A DNA stretch of 64,000 nt from an uncultured Clostridia bacterium (GTDB lineage: Bacteria > Bacillota > Clostridia > Oscillospirales > Ruminococcaceae), in assembly GCA_946498095.1 (NCBI GenBank), contig CAMMMX010000004.1, positions 82,550 to 146,549 of the forward strand, in the 5' to 3' direction. The position numbers and the translations under genes are program-made. The notes under the pieces are model-generated. The model was not told where the DNA came from. It was given only the letters and a program-made list of their open reading frames with translations, and ran no database searches. Positions 17,971 to 26,523 of this stretch are shown one piece after another (positions within the stretch are counted from its first letter, which is position 1; every line of letters starts with the position of its first letter).

Positions 17971-18047
17971 TGGTAGCGGTAATTGGATTCGAACCAATGA
18001 CACTGCGGGTATGAACCGCATGCTCTAGCCAACTGAGCTATACCGCC
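17971..18047 (-). tRNA. tRNA-Met (anticodon CAT)
   Basis: Cloverleaf with acceptor GGCGGTA/TACCGCT (first pair G-U), anticodon loop TTCATAC, T-loop TTCGAAT and an encoded CCA. It has the paired first position of an elongator rather than an initiator tRNA. A CAT tRNA modified to read Ile ATA codons cannot be excluded by sequence alone. Confidence 0.95.
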
Positions 18048-18084
18048 TTATATATTCTATAGACTATCCGCTGCAGCGAATATT

Positions 18085-18114
18085 ATTATACATGATACGC
18101 GTTTTTTTGTCAAC
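18085..18114 (-). promoter_or_regulatory. Consensus promoter of the tRNA pair
   Basis: Minus strand TTGACA, 17 bases, TATAAT: a perfect sigma-A match, about 38 bases before the tRNA-Met. Confidence 0.92.
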
Positions 18115-18229
18115 TGTTTTTTCATCATTTACAGATTGTTTTATTTTTATCCGCGCAATCCTCGCACGCCGCAAGCGTCTCTGCAATTGCCGTCCAATAC
18201 ATACGGCGCGATAAAAAACGCCTATCCAC

Positions 18230-18258
18230 TTGTGCTTTTGCGCGGATTATGCTAAAAT
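18230..18258 (+). promoter_or_regulatory. Predicted promoter of fba
   Basis: TTGTGC, 17 bases, TAAAAT, about 38 bases before the aldolase start. Confidence 0.7.
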
Positions 18259-18295
18259 AAATGGGACAATACTTTAATGAAAGAGAGTGTCGCAT

Positions 18296-19327
18296 ATGCC
18301 AGTTGTCAATTACGAGCAATATAAGATGATGCTGGAGAACGCCTCCAAAAATCATTACGCCTACCCCGCTTTCAACGTCTCCAATCTTGAGACGGCCAAC
18401 GCCGTTTTGGAGGGCCTTGCTCAGGCGAAGTCCGACGGTATCATCCAGGTATCTACCGGCGGCGGCGAGCACGCGTCCGGACAGGCTGTCAAGGACAGCG
18501 CGCTGGGAGCGATTACGTTGGCCAACCATGTCCATATGATGGCGCAGAAGTATAACATCTTTGTCGCGCTGCACACCGACCACTGCAAGGCGGAAAAGGT
18601 CGATAGCTTTATGATTCCCTTGATTGAAGAGACGGAGCGTCGCCGTGCCCGCGGGGAAGCGAATCTCTTTAACAGCCATATGTTTGACGGTTCCTCCGTG
18701 TCGATCGCTAAAAATATTGAAATTGCGTCCGAGCTGCTTAAGCGCTGTGCGAAAAACGATATCGTGCTCGAGGTCGAGTCCGGCGTCGTCGGTGGCGAGG
18801 AGGACGGAGAGGACAACAGCGGCGTAGAGAACGAAAAGCTGTATACCACCTCTGAGGACATGCTTCAGATTTATACCGCGCTGTCCAAGATTCCGAATGC
18901 GACGTTCATGTTCGCTGCGACGTTTGGCAACGTCCATGGCGTATACAAGCCGGGTAATGTCAAGCTGAAACCTACCGTTTTGCGTGATGGTCAGGCCGCA
19001 CTGAAAAAGGCCTTCGGCGACGATGCCAAGTTCTATTATGTTTTCCATGGCGGATCCGGTTCGGCCAAGAGCGAAATCGAGGAGACGCTGGAGTACGGTG
19101 TCATTAAAATGAATATTGACACGGATACCCAGTATGCGTTCAGCCGTCCGATCGCTGACCATGTCTTCAAGAACTATGATGGAATTTTGAAGGTTGACGG
19201 TGAAGTAGGTAACAAGAAGGTTTATGACCCTCGTTCTTACCTGAAAGCGGGCGAGAAAGGAATGGCGCAACGCGTTATCGAGGCCTGTAACGACCTGCAT
19301 TCCACTGGAAAAACACTGTACAAATAA
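18296..19327 (+). CDS. fba: Fructose-bisphosphate aldolase, class II
   Basis: 343 residues of the zinc-dependent class II aldolase that splits fructose 1,6-bisphosphate in glycolysis. Zinc-site motifs are seen: HTDHCKAE near residue 85, LEVESGVVGGEEDG near 160, GNVHGVYKPG (His) and FHGGSGS. The length of about 340 fits the longer class IIA type. ATG at 18296 is preferred over a GTG nine bases earlier because GAAAGAGAG is correctly spaced from it. It is a single gene with its own promoter and terminator. Confidence 0.97.
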   Translation: MPVVNYEQYKMMLENASKNHYAYPAFNVSNLETANAVLEGLAQAKSDGIIQVSTGGGEHASGQAVKDSALGAITLANHVHMMAQKYNIFVALHTDHCKAEKVDSFMIPLIEETERRRARGEANLFNSHMFDGSSVSIAKNIEIASELLKRCAKNDIVLEVESGVVGGEEDGEDNSGVENEKLYTTSEDMLQIYTALSKIPNATFMFAATFGNVHGVYKPGNVKLKPTVLRDGQAALKKAFGDDAKFYYVFHGGSGSAKSEIEETLEYGVIKMNIDTDTQYAFSRPIADHVFKNYDGILKVDGEVGNKKVYDPRSYLKAGEKGMAQRVIEACNDLHSTGKTLYK

Positions 19328-19351
19328 AGACGTGTTAGCTACGTACAGAAA

Positions 19352-19377
19352 GCCCTGGTATGATTACCAGGGCTTTT
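19352..19377 (+). terminator. fba terminator
   Basis: GCCCTGGT and ACCAGGGC flank a short loop, followed by TTTT. Confidence 0.9.
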
Positions 19378-19472
19378 ACTTTATGGCTGAAAAGAAGCTA
19401 AAACGCATGAAATATTGTTTGTTTCGACGGGTGTCGTTCGCGTCTTGGTGAGACAGTACAGACGGAAGACGC

Positions 19473-19508
19473 GTTGACATGTATGTCGGACAACGGCTAC
19501 ATGTCAAC
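19473..19508. other. Perfect 11-bp inverted repeat in the gap before rsuA
   Basis: GTTGACATGTA and its exact complement TACATGTCAAC are 14 bases apart. It lies mid-gap between the fba terminator and the pseudouridine synthase. It could be an operator or an RNA hairpin; no T-run follows. Nothing else is seen in 19378-19637. Confidence 0.6.
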
Positions 19509-19637
19509 TGTTGTTTCCTACCAGAGAGATTCCTGACGAAAATGTGTGGGGAAAGCTTGCCCTCATAGGAAAAATGTAGTATACTGAGTATCAGACGGCT
19601 TTTTGCCGGGAATGCTGAATATAGAGGGGTTGGTTGG

Positions 19638-20405
19638 ATGCAGTTGAGGCTGGACAGGCTGGTCTGTTCTCAGACTGGAATGTCCAGGAGGGAAGCGAAG
19701 GAGCTTATCCGTAAAAGGGAAATCCTGCTTAACGGCAAGCCGTGTACCGCGGAAGAAAAGGTTGATCCGCAAGTGGACACAGTGTCGGTAAAGGGAGAGA
19801 CTATTTTTTATCGGCAGTATCTGTATGTGATGCTGAATAAACCTAAAGGAGTCGTCAGCGCGACAGAGGATGAGGTGCACCGTACCGTACTGGATCTGTT
19901 GCCTGAACCGCTCAAACGAAAAGGTATGTTTCCGGCTGGACGGCTGGATAAGGATACTCGTGGCTTTGTATTGCTGACGGATGACGGTGCGTTCGCTCAT
20001 GATATCCTGTCGCCCCGCAACCATGTCGAAAAAACATATCTGCTGCAGACGGATATCCCGATGGATGCGTCCGATGTAGAGGCGTTTGCGCAGGGGATTG
20101 CCATTGGCGGCGGGGATGTATGCATGCCCGCTATGCTTCGGGCGGTGGCGCCGCTTGATTTCCGGACGGCGTGCCAAGGTGTGTATGTCCGAGCTGGCAG
20201 TTTTTGCTATGGCGAGATTACAATCCGCGAGGGGATGTACCATCAAATCAGGCGGATGCTGCAGATGAGAGGGAAAAGGGTTATAGAATTAAAAAGGGTG
20301 AAAATCGGCGGCCTGCAATTGCTCGGATCTCTACCGGAGGGCCAAGCGCGCATGCTGACGCAAGAGGAGATTGCCCAGCTTCGTGCTGGGAAGCAATCTG
20401 ATTAA
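19638..20405 (+). CDS. rsuA: RsuA-family pseudouridine synthase
   Basis: 255 residues. An N-terminal S4 RNA-binding domain (LDRLVCSQTGMSRREAKELI) is followed by the RsuA/RluB/E/F catalytic domain with GRLDKDTRG (catalytic Asp near residue 103), and the late GMYHQIRRM motif. The family converts uridine to pseudouridine in rRNA; by similarity in layout the 16S enzyme (U516) is the best guess, but RluB/E/F types are alternatives. It is a single gene with no obvious terminator. Confidence 0.92.
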   Translation: MQLRLDRLVCSQTGMSRREAKELIRKREILLNGKPCTAEEKVDPQVDTVSVKGETIFYRQYLYVMLNKPKGVVSATEDEVHRTVLDLLPEPLKRKGMFPAGRLDKDTRGFVLLTDDGAFAHDILSPRNHVEKTYLLQTDIPMDASDVEAFAQGIAIGGGDVCMPAMLRAVAPLDFRTACQGVYVRAGSFCYGEITIREGMYHQIRRMLQMRGKRVIELKRVKIGGLQLLGSLPEGQARMLTQEEIAQLRAGKQSD

Positions 20406-20591
20406 AATAGGTAAAAATGACTCAAAATCCGCTTGAATTTTAACGAAAACGCCAAATCATTGGTCATTATTGATAAAATAGCGGAGAAAACTTTGGGCAT
20501 TACGTTACTGTTATTTTCTTTGAAAATCTGTTATAGTATAAATAGATAGTTTGTACTATACCCATATCATCATATAGGAGGTCATTTGGTA

Positions 20592-21734
20592 ATGGCAAGT
20601 TTATCATTAAAAGGAATTGTCAAAAGATATCCGGGCGGCGTTACTGCTGTTTCAGACTTTAATATGGAGATTAAAGATAAGGAATTTATCATTCTGGTCG
20701 GCCCGTCTGGCTGCGGTAAATCCACTACGCTCCGTATGATTGCCGGACTGGAGGAGATCTCCGAGGGTGAGCTTTACATCGGCGACCGCCTTGTAAACGA
20801 TGTGGCGCCCAAGGACAGGGATATCGCGATGGTGTTCCAGAACTACGCGCTGTATCCGCATATGACGGTTTACGAGAATATGGCCTTTGGCTTAAAGCTG
20901 AGAAAGACGCCGAAGGACGAGATTAAAAAGAGGGTAGAAGAGGCTGCCCGTATCCTGGATATTTCCCATTTGCTCGACAGAAAGCCGAAGGCTTTGTCCG
21001 GTGGTCAGCGGCAGCGTGTTGCGCTGGGCCGTGCAATCGTCCGTGAGCCGCAGGTCTTCCTGCTTGACGAACCTTTGTCCAACTTGGACGCGAAGCTGCG
21101 TGCACAAATGCGTACCGAGCTTTCGTTGCTCCATAAGAGACTGGGTACCACCTTTATTTACGTTACCCACGACCAGACTGAGGCTATGACGATGGGCGAC
21201 CGTATCGTCGTTATGAAAGACGGCCTGATCCAGCAGGTGGACACTCCTCAGGTACTGTACGATAGACCCTGCAACCAGTTCGTCGCCGGTTTCATCGGTT
21301 CTCCGCAGATGAACTTTATTGAATCTGTGCTGCTGTTTGAGGATGGCAAGTATTTTGTCGAATTCGGCTCAGAGGATACCAAGTCTACCAGGGGCACGAA
21401 GTACCGCGTTGAACTTCCTGAAGTCAAGGCGAAGAACGAGATCCTGAAAGAATATGTGGGTAAAACCATTACGATGGGTATCCGTCCGGAATGCATCCAT
21501 GACGAAGAAATGTTCCTCTCCGCTGCCACAACGGGCGTGATTGAGGCGAACGTAGATGTAACGGAAATGATGGGTGCGGAAACCTATCTGTATTTGACCT
21601 GTGAAAACATCCCCATGATCGCACGTGTTTCGAATCGTTCGAAGGCTCGTCCTGGCGACCGTATCAAGGTTGCGATCGATCCCAATCGTATGCATCTGTT
21701 CGATAAGGAAACCGAACGTACGATCATCAACTAA
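20592..21734 (+). CDS. Carbohydrate ABC transporter ATPase (MsmX/UgpC type)
   Basis: 380 residues. Walker [10 protein letters not shown] near residue 36, Q-loop [12 protein letters not shown], signature LSGGQRQR near 132, Walker [12 protein letters not shown] near 155, then the C-terminal regulatory TOBE/OB region typical of MalK/UgpC/MsmX. It stands alone without permease or binding-protein genes, as do the shared MsmX ATPases of Firmicutes, so it may energise several sugar importers. AGGAGG precedes ATG at 20592; a TTG six bases earlier is possible. A weak terminator follows. Confidence 0.94.
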   Translation: MASLSLKGIVKRYPGGVTAVSDFNMEIKDKEFIILVGPSGCGKSTTLRMIAGLEEISEGELYIGDRLVNDVAPKDRDIAMVFQNYALYPHMTVYENMAFGLKLRKTPKDEIKKRVEEAARILDISHLLDRKPKALSGGQRQRVALGRAIVREPQVFLLDEPLSNLDAKLRAQMRTELSLLHKRLGTTFIYVTHDQTEAMTMGDRIVVMKDGLIQQVDTPQVLYDRPCNQFVAGFIGSPQMNFIESVLLFEDGKYFVEFGSEDTKSTRGTKYRVELPEVKAKNEILKEYVGKTITMGIRPECIHDEEMFLSAATTGVIEANVDVTEMMGAETYLYLTCENIPMIARVSNRSKARPGDRIKVAIDPNRMHLFDKETERTIIN

Positions 21735-21758
21735 TCGCTTATTTCGTTTTACAAAAAG

Positions 21759-21790
21759 GCCTGTATGCTCAGACGTGCAGGTCTTTTTTT
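21759..21790 (+). terminator. Probable terminator after the MsmX-type gene
   Basis: A short stem, GCCTG/CAGGT with internal loop, is followed by seven T. Confidence 0.6.
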
Positions 21791-21907
21791 ATTGCATCTA
21801 CTGGTGGACCTGTGCTGCTGCGAAAATTTATAGCGCAATTCAGACAAAAATTTGCATCCTTCTGTGGTATGATCGATGTATGGATTTTTATTTTGCCCTA
21901 TTTATGG

Positions 21908-21913
21908 TATAAT
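21908..21913 (+). promoter_or_regulatory. Extended -10 promoter before the PH-domain genes
   Basis: TGGTATAAT gives an extended -10 with no clear -35. The rest of the gap 21791-22119 shows no convincing gene; a 49-codon frame from 21944 lacks a ribosome binding site. Confidence 0.5.
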
Positions 21914-22119
21914 AGCCACAGCGGTTTTTTGTGGTTTAAAATCATGACTTTAGAGTTGTCCCTCCTTTACGCCGTTCTCTTGGCAAGGTTTATCCGGTAT
22001 GAACTTTATCGAATTAACTGGCAGGTATACTTGCAATGCCTGCGGACAGGGGACGCTGTGATTCGCAGGTCGTATCCTGGAGACGGTTTTTAAGAAGAGA
22101 GCAAGGTGAATTTGTTTCA

Positions 22120-22557
22120 TTGAGAAAATTTAGATGTACGAAAAGCATGATGATTATCCTGTATATTTTTCTGATTCTGGTAGCGGCGGCTGCGTGGGTA
22201 GGATCGCATTTCGTGCCGCCGGAAATACCGGGATGGATCACATGGTCTGCACTTGCGCTGATCTGGGCGCTGTGTTTATTTGGGCTCATTTATTTTGGCT
22301 TTTACTTTACCGGTATTGTTTATGAGGTCAGCGAACGAGAGCTGATCCGATCGTCCGGCGTTTTCATCCGAAACCGTCGTGTGATCAAAATGGAGGCTAT
22401 TCAGTACACAACTACCATTACCTTTCCCTTTAACCGGATTACTGGCATTAACTTTCTGGTTATACATGGCCTAGGGGGATCGCTTCTATTTTCCTGGCTG
22501 AAAAAGAGCGATATACAGCAGATCAAGCAAATGCTTCCCAAGAATGTAGTGGGTTAA
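22120..22557 (+). CDS. PH-domain membrane protein (YdbS-like)
   Basis: About 145 residues. Two adjacent membrane spans (MMIILYIFLILVAAAAW and WSALALIWALCLFGLIYFG) are followed by a bacterial PH-like (bPH2) domain with YEVSERELIRSSGVFIRNRRVIKMEAIQ. This matches YdbS-type proteins, usually paired with a larger YdbT-type protein as here. The start is uncertain: TTG at 22120 has AAGGTGA nine bases upstream, while the next ATG is at 22147. YdbS/YdbT contribute to resistance to some antimicrobial peptides in Bacillus; a role here is inference. Confidence 0.85.
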   Translation: MRKFRCTKSMMIILYIFLILVAAAAWVGSHFVPPEIPGWITWSALALIWALCLFGLIYFGFYFTGIVYEVSERELIRSSGVFIRNRRVIKMEAIQYTTTITFPFNRITGINFLVIHGLGGSLLFSWLKKSDIQQIKQMLPKNVVG

Positions 22558-22696
22558 GGGGAAGCTGATATTCATGGGGGGCACAACACTTCTGCTGATC
22601 CCTTTGAAAGAATACGATGATCGATGATTCGTCTGTTACCTTATGCAAGGGATAGAATTTTAAAGGGCTTTATGTGTTACGGAAAGGAGACGGGGG

Positions 22697-24139
22697 ATGG
22701 AGAGGCTGCGTCAGCATCCTGTCAATATTCTTCAGCATATTGGAAGGAATCTTTACTTGCTTCTGATCCCTGTAATCAGAGGTATCCTTTATTTGAATTT
22801 TGACTTTTATGCCTGGCTCAAAGGCGCTTGGCTGGATATTTTAGTTGTGATGTTTCTGTTGGGAATCGCTTTATACAAGTGGTACTCGTTTACGTTCATC
22901 TTACAACGCGACGGTTTGCTAATTGAAAAGGGAATTTTCATTAAGCTGCGGACTTATATCCCTTATCAAGCGTTTTCGTTGATGAATTTTGAACAGCCAT
23001 TTTATTTTTTGCCTTTCCGTGCAGTCAAAGCATTCGGTGTGACGGATGCGTTTAGCTTTTCCAAATCTGATTTTACCGCCACAGTGTCCATCTCTACGGC
23101 GAAGCGCCTGCGTGACAAGACGTCACGGCATGAAGATCATACACAGCCGCGTTACAGGAGAATTTATAAGCCGTCTCATTTTCATATTGCGCTGCTTTCC
23201 ATTTTTACCTCCAATTCACTGACGGGAATTATCTTCGCTGCGACGTTTATCATCCAGTCAGGGACGATTATTGGCAATCAAATTAAGGATCTTCTTCTGA
23301 ATACGATATCTGAGGTTGCCAACTACCTGTCTTTGGGACTACATCCGGCGGCGGTGTTTCTTTCCCTGATCTTGATTGGTGGGTATGTGCTGTCCGTGAT
23401 CAGGAACCTGCTGCGCTATATCCGTTTTAAAATTTCTCGAGAGGAAAACGAGTTGACCATTTTTTCCGGTGCAGTGACGCAGTATAATTATACAATGCCG
23501 GTTCGGAAAATAAACTATATCGATATTAAACAGACGCTGTTGACGAAATTTTTTGGTATCTGCTCGGTTTTCGTCCACCTGATTGGCTACAATAAAAACA
23601 AACGGGAACTGTCGGTGCTGATCCCTCCTGCAAATAAAAGGGAGGCACTGGGCACCTTGCGTATCCTGCTTCCGGAATTCCAACAGGGGCAGGTACAGAC
23701 GCATCCCCATATCCGTACGCTGTCACGCTTTTTAATTCCCCCGGTTTCGGTTGTGTTATGCATCCCTGCGGTTGCGTTCGTGTTGTGGTTGCTGTTCCCC
23801 GATTGGTTGGATCTCATCCTTTTTGTTGCGATTATGGGGGAATTGCCGGCCCTGTGGTGGATTGCAGTCAAAATAACCGCTTATTTTACAAACGGCCTTG
23901 GCATTAGCGGAGATACGTTAACGCTACAGTACGCATTTGCTTTCAATTTTCATACGGTTATCGTGCCTGCGGATCGAATCGTCTATGTCAACCTCAGGCA
24001 AAGCATCTATCAAAAAATGTCCAGTTGCTGTGACATTGTTGTTTACACGAACTCTGATTTTGTCAGAAAGCACACGATTCAAAACCTGCCTGTCGAAAAA
24101 GCGCGAGAAATTCTGAGAAATACGTATCATAATATTTGA
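22697..24139 (+). CDS. PH-domain membrane protein (YdbT-like)
   Basis: 480 residues with about six membrane spans alternating with bPH2 domains: the first includes FILQRDGLLIEKGIFIKLRTYIPYQAF near residue 75, the second ISREENELTIFSGAVTQYNYTMPVRKINYI near 250, and a third near 410 (ITAYFTNGLGISGDTLTLQYAF). This is the domain order of YdbT. It is 140 bases after the smaller PH protein in the same direction, so a paired membrane complex is likely. GGAAAGGAG precedes the ATG. Confidence 0.9.
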   Translation: MERLRQHPVNILQHIGRNLYLLLIPVIRGILYLNFDFYAWLKGAWLDILVVMFLLGIALYKWYSFTFILQRDGLLIEKGIFIKLRTYIPYQAFSLMNFEQPFYFLPFRAVKAFGVTDAFSFSKSDFTATVSISTAKRLRDKTSRHEDHTQPRYRRIYKPSHFHIALLSIFTSNSLTGIIFAATFIIQSGTIIGNQIKDLLLNTISEVANYLSLGLHPAAVFLSLILIGGYVLSVIRNLLRYIRFKISREENELTIFSGAVTQYNYTMPVRKINYIDIKQTLLTKFFGICSVFVHLIGYNKNKRELSVLIPPANKREALGTLRILLPEFQQGQVQTHPHIRTLSRFLIPPVSVVLCIPAVAFVLWLLFPDWLDLILFVAIMGELPALWWIAVKITAYFTNGLGISGDTLTLQYAFAFNFHTVIVPADRIVYVNLRQSIYQKMSSCCDIVVYTNSDFVRKHTIQNLPVEKAREILRNTYHNI

Positions 24140-24146
24140 AATTTGC

Positions 24147-24175
24147 TTGCTTCATATTATGACTTATGTTATAAT
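24147..24175 (+). promoter_or_regulatory. Predicted promoter of the single-span protein
   Basis: TTGCTT, 17 bases, TATAAT, immediately after the YdbT-like gene and about 70 bases before the next start. Confidence 0.7.
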
Positions 24176-24246
24176 AAATTAGGAAAATAAATAATATTTA
24201 TCCATATTTGAAACGCGATGAGTCCGGGGAACGAGGTGAAAACAGC

Positions 24247-24645
24247 ATGAAACACAGAGGATACCGGAAGAATGCAGAAAATGAGAAAACAGAGAATGCT
24301 ATTCAGAATAAGAATCAAAAATTAAATATACGTATATTTCCGGAAGGAGAGGATGTTCCCGGGGAGATCGAAGGAGAGGTTCATGTTGTCTTCCGCCCAT
24401 CTCCCGATCCGTTCGTGTTTTCGGTAGCGCAGCCGCAGCTTAAACAGGAGGAAAAGCAAGAGAAAAAACGAGATCAGGGGAAAGGATTGTATATTTTTTT
24501 ATTTGCTCTGCTGCTGTTGTGTATGCTCGGGATTTTATATGTCAGCGGCCTGATATATACGCCGGGACAAAAATATGAAGGAAATCGTTCTGAAGCCCCA
24601 GAAGTTTTTCAAGGCGAAGCGGTGTTTGAGGACGGCGAAAGATAA
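24247..24645 (+). CDS. Single-span membrane protein of unknown function
   Basis: 132 residues from ATG at 24247 (GAGGTGA upstream). A charged, Glu/Lys-rich cytoplasmic half is followed by one membrane span (LYIFLFALLLLCMLGILYV, near residue 90) and a short outer tail, TPGQKYEGNRSEAPEVF. I recognise no domain. It has its own promoter and is followed by a 660-base gap without a convincing gene apart from a two-way terminator and the promoter of the recombinase. Confidence 0.75.
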   Translation: MKHRGYRKNAENEKTENAIQNKNQKLNIRIFPEGEDVPGEIEGEVHVVFRPSPDPFVFSVAQPQLKQEEKQEKKRDQGKGLYIFLFALLLLCMLGILYVSGLIYTPGQKYEGNRSEAPEVFQGEAVFEDGER

Positions 24646-24850
24646 CTAAGTGGATGCTTGTATCAGCTCCCTCCTGGTATGGATGCGGATGTCCACTTGT
24701 CTTTCTGACGATAGATACGGCTCCTATCTTACTAGTAGTGGGTTGACTTTTGGGATGGATGGCTTGACGAACATCGCATAAAAGCGGAAAGACTATTCTC
24801 TGCTAGTGAATGCCTCTGGACATCATAAACAGGTCCATATCGGAACGTAA

Positions 24851-24885
24851 AAAAAGCAAGACAGTTACAAACTGTCTTGCTTTTT
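24851..24885. terminator. Two-way terminator
   Basis: AAAAAGCAAGACAGT and ACTGTCTTGCTTTTT around a 5-base loop give a T-run on either strand. Confidence 0.85.
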
Positions 24886-25040
24886 GCGTTATATAAAGAC
24901 TGCCTGGCACATGTTAGCAGGTGGCGGTGCAATACGATATCTTCCTGTCAGAAGGCGGTCAGGGAGAAAGAGTTTATCTGATAGTACAGTATAGTCTTGT
25001 CTAGAAATGGCAAGGGTGCTTTTGTTCGAGTAAACCGCTT

Positions 25041-25068
25041 TAGACAATGAGGTATCTTGTGGTATAAT
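25041..25068 (+). promoter_or_regulatory. Predicted promoter of the serine recombinase
   Basis: TAGACA, 16 bases, TATAAT. The 5' leader would be about 235 bases, in which I see no clear resolution-site repeats. Confidence 0.65.
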
Positions 25069-25311
25069 AGAACCCGGTTTGCTGCATTTCATTACGGCTT
25101 GATGGGAGAACGTGAAATCGTATGAGACGCAAAATAATTCGACGGATGTGAACAGGTGGTATCAACGACTGTAGCAGGAGAAACGGATATCTCGCTTCCT
25201 CCATAACGGGCTGGCTGCCTTGACAGAAGAGATTTTCTCAACCTATAACGATATGTCAGGCGTGTTAATGGTGTACAACCTATTGATAGGAAATGGAGGC
25301 GAGCCATCTAG

Positions 25312-25908
<597 letters not shown>

Positions 25909-25972
25909 AGGCCGAAGATCCGAAAGTCGAGATGTCACAAAAAATCGGCTGGAAAAGATGCGCCAGTTTCAG

Positions 25973-26215
25973 CTACTGCGGAAAATAGCTTCCGAATCCT
26001 CCTTTGCCTAGGTGCTGTCCGTACGGATGGGGAGCTGCTTCGTCCGAAGCTGCAAGTGTACCTTTGTCCACGTCGTGGATGGCGGTTGTATTTGACTGCA
26101 TTTCTGTCAATAGCCTTGCAACAGTATGACCTTGAATATCGATTCGGTACAGCTCGCCTCTTTCTTTTGTCGACCGGTATGGTTCTGTGGCTTCATTCCT
26201 ATTAAAATGATGCAT
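25973..26215 (-). CDS. Possible small gene in the gap before glgB
   Basis: 80 codons on the minus strand, opening MHHFNRNEATEPYR, hydrophilic and without any motif I recognise. Codon choice looks protein-like but the ribosome binding site is poor. It is the only candidate in the 615-base gap between the recombinase and glgB. It could easily be chance. Confidence 0.25.
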   Translation of the reverse strand: MHHFNRNEATEPYRSTKERGELYRIDIQGHTVARLLTEMQSNTTAIHDVDKGTLAASDEAAPHPYGQHLGKGGFGSYFPQ

Positions 26216-26415
26216 TTTACGCGTTGTCTCTACAAGGTTTTGACAAAAATATCCATACAGTTATGTTATACTATTTGTCTGGGGTGTATGAGGGTACGAT
26301 AGCGGCTTTTAGGAATATGATCCTGCCAATTGAAATAGCCGAAACGGATTTGGTTATTTTACATAAAAATGACATATTTAATATGTTAATTAGTACCAAA
26401 TATACTAAGCTCCCC

Positions 26416-26444
26416 TTGAGTTTTTTATGGTGTGATGGTATAAT
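26416..26444 (+). promoter_or_regulatory. Promoter of the glg operon
   Basis: TTGAGT, 17 bases, TATAAT, about 80 bases before glgB. A second candidate with TTGACA begins near 26241, so the operon may have two start points. Confidence 0.75.
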
Positions 26445-26523
26445 AATACTATAAATTAGGGAAGTAAAATTGCATTTTTTGACGAAATTACCAGGTTGAC
26501 GTGGATAATTAAAAAAGGACGGG

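Noticed and set aside
21812..22093. 93-codon frame between the MsmX-type gene and the PH-domain genes
   Set aside because: It spans a predicted extended -10 promoter. The internal ATG at 21944 has no ribosome binding site and the protein has no motif.
26224..26454. 76-codon plus-strand frame before glgB
   Set aside because: No ribosome binding site. It overlaps the predicted glg promoters and reads like AT-rich non-coding DNA.
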